Below are positions 45,801-50,408 of a stretch of DNA of 64,000 nt, piece after piece; position 1 is the first letter of the stretch; each line of letters starts with the position of its first letter. Both the position numbers and the translations under genes were made by a program. The DNA lies in NCBI GenBank assembly GCA_964595625.1, contig CAZQQU010000010.1, positions 1-64,000 of the forward strand, written 5' to 3'. This DNA is from CAZQQU01 sp964595625. GTDB lineage: Bacteria; Bacteroidota; Bacteroidia; Flavobacteriales; Flavobacteriaceae. The notes under the pieces are model-generated. The model saw nothing but the letters and a program-made list of their open reading frames with translations. It searched no databases and was not told the DNA's origin.

Positions 45801-46099
45801 TTTCCGTTACGAACGATGTATTCGGTGAGCTGTTGGGCTTGGGCAATCGATAGGTTTTGCTGTTGTTGGTTGAGTTTTAAACTCGCTGCTAGTGGAATAT
45901 AGCGCACCAAGGAATCGTAATTTTTAACCGACTGGTAGTAGGCGATGGCCTTTTGGATTTGGTTTTTTGCTGTGGTTAGTGAATCGGTGGCGAGGAGGTT
46001 TTCGATGTGTTTGGTTTGGAAATTTGGCGTTTGTCCATACAGCCCGTGGATGCCCATCCACATTCCAAGTAGTAGTATCCACCGAGTCTTTTGTTTCAT
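42869..46099 (-). CDS. exported TPR-CHAT caspase-like protease with C-terminal membrane anchor
   Basis: The 1076-residue protein has a signal peptide (1-23, ending GLYGQ), then TPR-like repeats over about 30-500 (for example YNALGGIMWYESQLDSSAYYF, TYYQKAESVYRQ). A helical linker (about 510-700) follows. The CHAT domain covers about 700-1040: LFNLSFEIL, IIHIATHAES with His898, LTILTACETGKP with Cys947, FAGSKSILTSLWEID and YWAGLVLIGD. This is the His/Cys dyad of caspase-HetF-associated proteases. A transmembrane helix (about 1050-1068) and a basic KKRRSQ end anchor it, leaving the protease in the periplasm. CHAT proteins elsewhere are cytosolic effectors in cell-death or defence modules, such as TPR-CHAT Csx29 in type III-E CRISPR systems. 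Confidence 0.93.
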   Translation of the reverse strand: MKQKTRWILLLGMWMGIHGLYGQTPNFQTKHIENLLATDSLTTAKNQIQKAIAYYQSVKNYDSLVRYIPLAASLKLNQQQQNLSIAQAQQLTEYIVRNGNHHVAKKALQELAWLHSNYGNSQMAYELLVRALAFAEKMNQPQVAEIHDIEYSLGYNASGMGNFQLAKKHYNKALRLQNQYDAQDYVSFQIIYNALGGIMWYESQLDSSAYYFEKSVEVLAKTDNTDLLNQYYRPALVKMNLSILMNAQGKNYRAISYVQEAIQGYERFIQQSSDEGRVFQAKKHQLIAIENLASFYNTIGEHQKTQYLIEYAYQKKQRLFDKDNINLVISQILLSEAKMANLDGQGAWDLIQQAVAILEKNPQQSLYWYAAALATKGQAAELLHQTDTAFTYYQKAESVYRQVMKGQYTKDHMDQLLEFSLFYAKNNYSDKALPLATEIYQLTKKNDFKNTLQDLYHTINLAEVYYLLKDYPQAIYYSQEALRFQPDSLHATTDSILWVYRKPKALLINSQAQYRAAPQLSQPLLENLLQQMEEGISILDQRRQSVVNHQDVTLLLAENAQLFDFAKKIQWELYRLTQNQRYLDDLLTLHESSIYYRIRSRLHLRETDSSAIIPQNILQREQTLKSKITQSLHTEKGNLKPFFEAQQLWKQFLDSLQQDYPKYYKMKYASVVTQLEGIQQNIEPQTTLIRYLFIDEELFVVVLTNSHKQIIALDYPPIKNHINEIPKHSFDAITTGQLLYELYQHLWLPLESYLHTEKLIIIPDGELFNLSFEILTPTPIQNFDQLATHSLLSQYVISYNYSLLMVNPKSWDKSYTTNYIAFAPVFNTEMKEQYLCNMADSTAIDESYLTLLPQPFSKQLVINYAQLFDGTYFIHDQAVKNLFVQQANQHKIIHIATHAESNNISPELSRLIFAKNNQHELLEDNSLYTYEIYNIPLTSDLTILTACETGKPTHQPGEGMISLAHAFNFAGSKSILTSLWEIDEESSSTLVDYFYSNLKKGMDKDRALQQAKLTYLTNHQGRTVAPEYWAGLVLIGDTTAIAFNSSNTFPSLLLGIVLLLVCIIIFYYFFKKRRSQ

Positions 46100-46101
46100 A
46101 G

Positions 46102-46830
46102 TTATCGGTTGTTAATGGCTTCTAACAGCCGTAGGTTTCTCTCGGTGTCCGACTGTTGGAGCAGTTGTTGTGCCGCATCAAAGTCGCCGTGTTTGACCAG
46201 TACTAAAGCTTTATAATACAGTGCATCTTGATTAAAAATACTCGGTTTATTTTGAAGTGCTTGATCGATATAGGGTAGGGCTTTTTCAGTTTCTCCTAGG
46301 GCTAAGTAGGTAACTCCCACAAAGTACTGAAGGGTATCGTTGGTGGGTTTTTGGTCTAAGAGTGGGAGCCATTTGTTGAGTGCGGTTTGGTAGTTTTTTT
46401 GTTTGTAATCGACCATACCCTCAAAAAATTTGAAATTTTCGGTGGTACTCATGGTGGTGGGCAGTCCCGGATCGGGTACAAAATGGCGGGCATAAATCTT
46501 TTCGGAGGTATTTGAGAAATCGACCAGCAGCCATAAAATCAGTACGGCGGCTACGGCTGCCACGGCGCTGTACATCCACGGACGTAAGGAGCGGGTAGCA
46601 CTAGGTTTGGGCGGGTGTAATGATTGGTGAAATTCGTTCATTTTTTCGCGTAAAGCGTAGGTTTCAATACCCTCAATCAGTAGCTTGAGCTCGTCGGCTT
46701 GCTGTTGAAGTTGGGGATTGTCAGCCAGTTCGTTTTCAAACTGTTGGCGTTGCTGTGGACTCATTTGTTCCAGGCAGTACGCTTCTATTCGGTCCCAAGT
46801 TTCGGGGGGGATGTGATCAAAGGCTTTCAA
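46102..46830 (-). CDS. anti-sigma-like membrane protein with periplasmic TPR domain
   Basis: The 242-residue product has a cytoplasmic anti-sigma-like segment at 1-80 (WDRIEAYCLEQMSPQQRQQF, ENELADNPQLQQQ). This is the helix pair typical of ECF anti-sigma factors, without a zinc HCC motif. A membrane helix spans about 86-104. A periplasmic region (133-235) has TPR-like repeats (FFEGMVDYKQKNYQTALNKW, FVGVTYLALGETEKALPYID). The start is TTG overlapping the sigma-factor stop (TTGA, four bases). No ATG is possible before residue 23. It should hold the ECF sigma factor and sense a periplasmic signal through the TPR domain. It is two bases upstream of the CHAT gene. Confidence 0.82.
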   Translation of the reverse strand: MKAFDHIPPETWDRIEAYCLEQMSPQQRQQFENELADNPQLQQQADELKLLIEGIETYALREKMNEFHQSLHPPKPSATRSLRPWMYSAVAAVAAVLILWLLVDFSNTSEKIYARHFVPDPGLPTTMSTTENFKFFEGMVDYKQKNYQTALNKWLPLLDQKPTNDTLQYFVGVTYLALGETEKALPYIDQALQNKPSIFNQDALYYKALVLVKHGDFDAAQQLLQQSDTERNLRLLEAINNR

Positions 46831-47402
46831 AACGATTTATTTTTTAGAGCCGCTTGGGCGATTTCTTTTAATTTTTGGATACAGCGGTATTTTTTATTTC
46901 GGGTAGAGGCCTCGCTGATGTTCAGGTTTTTGGCAATTTCCCGTAAGGGCTTTTTAGAAAAATAAAAATCAGTAAGTAGTTGTTTACAGGCGTTACCCAA
47001 TTGCGAAAAAGCTTGTTGGGTGACAGTCGTTTGGCGGTCTTCCTCTTGAAAATCGAGGGTAGTTTTGGGTTCGTGAGTTAGGGTTAAGTGAGGCGGTAGC
47101 GGTTGGTTTTTCTTAAAGGCCGCTGACCGCAAATAATCGGTCCATTTGTTTTTGGCAATTTGATAGAGATAGCCCTCGATAGCGGTTGGGTTTTCGGGGG
47201 TAAAGTGACCGGCCCGGATATTTTTCCACATGGCTAGAAAGGCTTCTTGATAAATGTCTTTGGCCTGCTGGGAGCTACCTTGGTTTTGCACAACAAACAT
47301 TTCTGTCTTTTTAAAATTATCTGTATATAGCTTGTTTAAAACCAAGGAGTTATTGGTTTTAATAGCTCGAATAATTTGTTGTTGGTACTCGATTTCCGCC
47401 AT
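46827..47402 (-). CDS. ECF-type sigma-70 family RNA polymerase sigma factor
   Basis: The 191-residue protein has region 2 (SLVLNKLYTDNFKKTEMFVVQNQGSSQQAKDIYQEAFLAMW, quoted in part) with the DIYQEAF-type core. YLYQIAKNKWTDYLR follows as region 2.4. Region 4 (ACKQLLTDFYFSKKPLREIAKNLNISEASTRNKKYRCIQKLKEI) has a clear helix-turn-helix. ECF sigma factors redirect RNA polymerase to a small regulon, usually under an anti-sigma factor. Here the gene is first in the operon and its stop overlaps the anti-sigma-like gene. A TACTTTTG element lies nine bases upstream. Confidence 0.94.
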   Translation of the reverse strand: MAEIEYQQQIIRAIKTNNSLVLNKLYTDNFKKTEMFVVQNQGSSQQAKDIYQEAFLAMWKNIRAGHFTPENPTAIEGYLYQIAKNKWTDYLRSAAFKKNQPLPPHLTLTHEPKTTLDFQEEDRQTTVTQQAFSQLGNACKQLLTDFYFSKKPLREIAKNLNISEASTRNKKYRCIQKLKEIAQAALKNKSF

Positions 47403-47410
47403 GGTTTTCC

Positions 47411-47418
47411 CAAAAGTA
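47411..47418 (-). promoter_or_regulatory. -7 element upstream of the ECF-CHAT operon
   Basis: TACTTTTG on the minus strand matches TAnnTTTG, eight bases before the ECF start codon. An imperfect TACCTTTC with TTG 18 bases further upstream lies next to it. The operon may instead use its own sigma-factor promoter, which cannot be told from one sequence. Confidence 0.35.
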
Positions 47419-47500
47419 GGGAGAAAGGTACCAATATTTTTTAAAAATCAACTTACTTTATTCTCACATCGTAGGAGTATCTAAATGTCATCATTTTGCT

Positions 47501-47530
47501 TTTGCACCGGCGGTTGAATTTGTATCTTTG
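47501..47530 (+). promoter_or_regulatory. promoter of mvaD-rnhB
   Basis: TTTG (47501-47504) and TATCTTTG (47523-47530) are 18 bases apart, a perfect Bacteroidota promoter, 17 bases before the mvaD ATG. Confidence 0.75.
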
Positions 47531-47547
47531 TGATTTGAACTACTTAT

Positions 47548-48657
47548 ATGACCGAAACCGCCTTTTTACCGCAAGCCCCGATAGAGTTGCCTGAGCGTGG
47601 GCAACTGGCTTGCCAATCGCCCAGCAATATTGCCTTGGTTAAATATTGGGGCAAACACGGCGACCAGCTGCCTTGCAATACTTCTATTAGTTTTACCTTG
47701 TCACACTGTCATACCCAGACCCGTTTGATTTTTGAGAAAAAAAAGGAGGCGGGCTTTTCGGTGGAGGTTTGGTTAGCCGGTGAGCGTACGGCCGATTTTG
47801 AACCCAAAATCCTTCAGTTTTTTAATCGGATAGGTGCTTATGTGCCTTTTGTGGAGTCGTACCATTTTCGGGTAGAGACGGAGAATTCTTTTCCGCACAG
47901 CAGTGGTATAGCTTCCTCGGCCAGTGGTATGAGCGCGTTGGCTTTGGCTTTGGTGGCTTTGGAGCAAAAGTACGGTTTAGCTCCATTATCCGAAGAGGTA
48001 GCCACCCGTAAAGCTTCCTTTTTAGCCCGCTTGGGTTCGGGAAGTGCCAGTCGGAGTTTGAGTGGTTCGGTGGTGGTGTGGGGCGAGCATCCGCAGATAT
48101 CGGGCAGTAGTGATTTATACGGTATTCCGTGGCCCGGTAAATTGCACCCGGTTTTTGAGAATTACGGCGATACGATTTTAATAGTCGATGCCGGTCCCAA
48201 AACCGTTTCCAGCAGTGCCGGTCATGACTTGATGCACAACCATCCTTTTGCGGCCCAGCGTTTTGAACAAGCCCAGCAACAGGCCAATCGATTGCAGACG
48301 GCTTTGGAACAGGGCGATGTGGATCGGTTTATCGAAATTGTAGAACTCGAAGCGCTAACCCTGCATGCGATGATGATGACCTCTCAGCCGTATTATTTAT
48401 TGATGCGTCCGGCGACTCTACAAATTATCCAAGCTGTGTGGCAATTTCGGCGTGAGACCGGAAGCCGGGTTTGCTTTACCTTAGACGCCGGTGCCAACGT
48501 ACATTTGTTGTATCCCTCCAGTGAAAGAGAAACCGTCACTTCGTGGATTCAGCAAGTGCTGTCGGTTTATTGTGAAAACGGCCAATATATTACCGATCAA
48601 TTGGGTTCGGGGGCGGTGATTACCGAGCCGGTTCGTGAATTACCCATTGCGCAATAA
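47548..48657 (+). CDS. mvaD: diphosphomevalonate decarboxylase
   Basis: This GHMP-kinase-fold enzyme makes isopentenyl diphosphate from mevalonate diphosphate using ATP, in the mevalonate pathway. The 369-residue product begins GQLACQSPSNIALVKYWGKHG, the diagnostic SPSNIALVKYWGK motif. It has the Gly/Ser-rich ATP loop HSSGIASSASGMSALALALV and then ARLGSGSASRSLSGSVVVWG. FTLDAGANVHLLYP with the catalytic Asp closes the sequence. Some Bacteroidota use the mevalonate route, and the gene is normally placed with other isoprenoid genes. Here it is paired with rnhB two bases downstream. Confidence 0.95.
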   Translation: MTETAFLPQAPIELPERGQLACQSPSNIALVKYWGKHGDQLPCNTSISFTLSHCHTQTRLIFEKKKEAGFSVEVWLAGERTADFEPKILQFFNRIGAYVPFVESYHFRVETENSFPHSSGIASSASGMSALALALVALEQKYGLAPLSEEVATRKASFLARLGSGSASRSLSGSVVVWGEHPQISGSSDLYGIPWPGKLHPVFENYGDTILIVDAGPKTVSSSAGHDLMHNHPFAAQRFEQAQQQANRLQTALEQGDVDRFIEIVELEALTLHAMMMTSQPYYLLMRPATLQIIQAVWQFRRETGSRVCFTLDAGANVHLLYPSSERETVTSWIQQVLSVYCENGQYITDQLGSGAVITEPVRELPIAQ

Positions 48658-48659
48658 GG

Positions 48660-49283
48660 ATGGCAGGCTTGGTCTTACAGTTGGAACCCCATCGGGTAGA
48701 ATGTGGAACGGACGAAGCCGGTAGAGGTTGTTTGGCCGGACCGGTTACGGCAGCGGCGGTGATTTTACCGCAAGACTTTAGCCACCCGGTGCTGACCGAC
48801 AGCAAGCAACTCAGTGAGTTACAACGGCGGCAGTTGCGGCCTTTGATTGAAGAGCAAGCCTTGGCTTATGCGGTGGTGCATGTGTCTATGGACGAGATCG
48901 ACCGGATGAATATTTTACAAGCCTCGATTACGGCTATGCAACGCGCTATTGCGCAATTGACTATTCGGCCGGAATTTATTGCGGTGGATGGCAATCGCTT
49001 TCGTCCGGTGGAGAATATACCCTACCAATGCGTGGTTCAAGGCGATTCTAAATACCTACACATAGCGGCGGCCTCGGTATTGGCCAAAACCTATCGGGAT
49101 GCATTTATGGAAAAAATAGATCGGGAATACCCCATGTACCATTGGAAAAAAAACAAAGGTTATCCCACGGTCGAACACCGGTTGGCCCTACAAAAATACG
49201 GTCCGAGTCCGTATCATCGAAAAAGTTTTAAGTTACTTCCGGAGCAACTGATGCTGTCTTTTCCGAAGACTGAGAGCAATTAG
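48660..49283 (+). CDS. rnhB: ribonuclease HII
   Basis: RNase HII cuts RNA from RNA-DNA hybrids and excises misincorporated ribonucleotides. The 207-residue protein starts with VECGTDEAGRGCLAGPVTAAAVIL, containing the D-E catalytic pair. TDSKQLSE and VQGDSKYLHIAAASVLAKTYRD bring further active-site Asp, Lys and Ser. KKNKGYPTVEHRLALQKYGPSPYHRKSF closes the fold. Its 3' end overlaps the convergent Fur-family gene by 56 bases. Confidence 0.96.
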   Translation: MAGLVLQLEPHRVECGTDEAGRGCLAGPVTAAAVILPQDFSHPVLTDSKQLSELQRRQLRPLIEEQALAYAVVHVSMDEIDRMNILQASITAMQRAIAQLTIRPEFIAVDGNRFRPVENIPYQCVVQGDSKYLHIAAASVLAKTYRDAFMEKIDREYPMYHWKKNKGYPTVEHRLALQKYGPSPYHRKSFKLLPEQLMLSFPKTESN

Positions 49284-49662
49284 GACAAATCCCGCGAATC
49301 ATAAATTGCGTTTCTTGAATTTGATAGCCCGCAGGTAATGAAAATTGGGGCGATACATTTTCGATACAAACCACCCGCTGGCAACCGCTGCAATGAAAGT
49401 GTAAGTGGTCGTGGTGGTGTTCGGTTTTGACATCGCAGTCATGGCACAAAGCGTATTGGACACTACCTTCTAGGCCGGTAATTTTATGAATACGTCCTTC
49501 GAGCACCAAGCGATCGAGCGCCCGGTAAATAGTGACCCGATCGACCTGTCCCATCATTTCTTGAAAATCCTTGTGTGCCAGGGCAGTATTGCTCTTTTGA
49601 AGGATGCTTACGATGGCCTGTTTGGTGGGCGTATTTCGTTTGCGGACTATTTTTTTTTGCAA
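49228..49662 (-). CDS. Fur-family metal-responsive transcriptional regulator (Fur/Zur-like)
   Basis: The 144-residue protein has a winged-helix N-terminal region (RNTPTKQAIVSILQKSNTALAHKDF, then DRVTIYRALDRLVLEGRIHKI). The metal region has HHHDHLHFHCSGCQRVVCIE and the second Cys pair CPNC, giving two CxxC pairs for a structural Zn. The His-rich loop (EHHHDHLHFH) provides sensor ligands. The start is TTG and no ATG is available. Whether it senses Zn, Fe or another metal cannot be told. It diverges from the MerC-like gene across a palindrome. Confidence 0.9.
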   Translation of the reverse strand: MQKKIVRKRNTPTKQAIVSILQKSNTALAHKDFQEMMGQVDRVTIYRALDRLVLEGRIHKITGLEGSVQYALCHDCDVKTEHHHDHLHFHCSGCQRVVCIENVSPQFSLPAGYQIQETQFMIRGICPNCSQSSEKTASVAPEVT

Positions 49663-49688
49663 AATTATTGTGGGTTTAAAATTATTAT

Positions 49689-49703
49689 CGCAACTTTGTT
49701 GCG
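49689..49703. promoter_or_regulatory. palindromic operator candidate between fur-like and merC-like genes
   Basis: CGCAAC-TTT-GTTGCG is a perfect 15-base palindrome with six-base arms. It lies 27 bases upstream of the fur-like TTG start and 20 bases upstream of the merC-like ATG. This is the place where an autoregulating Fur-family repressor would block both promoters. Palindromes of this form fit the general size of Fur-family boxes. Confidence 0.55.
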
Positions 49704-49722
49704 TTTAATAAACCAAGTATTT

Positions 49723-50067
49723 ATGTCTAAAGGTTTTCAAAAAAAGATGGATGTATTGGGTGTATCGGCTGCGGTTTTGTGCTTGATACATTGCCTGTTA
49801 TTTCCGTTGGTTTTTTTAATTCCTTTAGGCAGTCATCACAATCACTGGATCGACTTGGTTTTTGTACTTTTGGGCATATACGCCGTAGCAAAGGTAACAA
49901 AAAATCATCGGTTTCACTGGATCAGTTGGTTGCTTTGGAGTGGTGTTTCGCTGGTAGCAGTATCGGTATTACTTTCTTTTTGGACTCATACGCACACGCC
50001 TTGGATGTATGTGGGGGTACTGCTGTTAATCACCGGTCATTTTCTTCATTTTAAAAAAGTACATTAA
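49723..50067 (+). CDS. MerC-like small membrane protein
   Basis: The ATG at 49723 (MSKGFQKKMDVLGVSAAVLC) starts a 114-residue protein with four hydrophobic helices at about 11-30, 36-52, 62-80 and 84-105. The first helix has the Cys/His pair AAVLCLIHCLLFP typical of MerC-family transporters, and a His-rich loop (GSHHNHWID) follows. MerC proteins bind or move mercuric or other thiophilic metal ions. In this context, opposite a Fur-family regulator, Zn or another transition metal is more likely. It is in the inner membrane. The terminator-like units start 30 bases after its stop. Confidence 0.85.
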   Translation: MSKGFQKKMDVLGVSAAVLCLIHCLLFPLVFLIPLGSHHNHWIDLVFVLLGIYAVAKVTKNHRFHWISWLLWSGVSLVAVSVLLSFWTHTHTPWMYVGVLLLITGHFLHFKKVH

Positions 50068-50094
50068 GCTTTGATTACTGGGTTGGGGTAGGGG

Positions 50095-50198
50095 TATAAA
50101 AAAACCTGCTACACGCGGCAGCAGGTTTTGGTTTCCTTCCGGCCTGGCTCCCCACAGGCCTTTCGGGTGAGAAGGAGTATACAATTCTTGTACCAAAC
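50095..50198 (-). ncRNA. structured RNA/terminator unit, copy 1
   Basis: On the minus strand this unit contains a 17-base motif shared with copy 2 (TTTGGTACAAGAATTGT, 50181-50197). A hairpin follows with stem GGCCTG/CAGGCC and loop TGGGGAGC (50141-50160). Thirteen bases later a terminator hairpin AACCTGCT/AGCAGGTT (50103-50127) ends in seven T residues. The minus-strand reading would also encode SLVQELYTPSHPKGL, so the start of the unit may derive from a gene end. It lies downstream of copy 2 and of the fibre-like protein gene. Confidence 0.45.
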
Positions 50199-50208
50199 TT
50201 TTAGATGC

Positions 50209-50250
50209 GTAGGTGTGCTAGACTTTCCCTTACGGGAAAAGAGCAGCTAC
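50209..50250. other. imperfect long hairpin between the two RNA units
   Basis: TTTCCC and GGGAAA form a six-base stem with loop TTAC (50224-50239). Outer TGCT/AGCA and GTAG/CTAC pairs extend it with bulges. It lies between copies 1 and 2 and does not resemble either. Confidence 0.35.
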
Positions 50251-50261
50251 GGACCTTATGG

Positions 50262-50368
50262 ATAAAAAAAACCTACCACCAAGTGGCAGGTTTTTCAACG
50301 CCTCCATCCGGCTCCCATTGGATGGTTGGGATTACTACTATTATTTCTTTAACAATTCCTGTACCAAA
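50262..50368 (-). ncRNA. structured RNA/terminator unit, copy 2
   Basis: On the minus strand the shared motif TTTGGTACAGGAATTGT (50352-50368) is followed by a hairpin with stem CCATCC/GGATGG and loop AATGGGAGCC (50304-50325). A ten-pair terminator stem (50270-50292) follows, ending in a T-run of seven or eight. The one apparent mismatch in the terminator stem is a G-U pair only when the minus strand is read, supporting that strand. Loop TGGGAGCC is shared with copy 1, although the stem bases differ. It sits 41 bases after the stop of the fibre-like protein gene and may serve as its terminator. Confidence 0.5.
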
Positions 50369-50408
50369 GTTTTGGGATTAATACTGAACCCACATTGAAA
50401 TAGATGGA

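Noticed and set aside
42869..46099. Type III-E CRISPR (Craspase) association of the TPR-CHAT protein
   Set aside because: No cas7-11 fusion or array is nearby, and the protein has a signal peptide and membrane anchor.
49486..49722. N-terminal extension of the MerC-like protein
   Set aside because: It is antisense to the Fur-family gene and passes through the palindrome.
50100..50165. Small signal recognition particle RNA on the minus strand
   Set aside because: CAGGCCGGAAGG resembles the 4.5S tip, but the conserved AGCAGCC side is absent and the following bases form a terminator hairpin.
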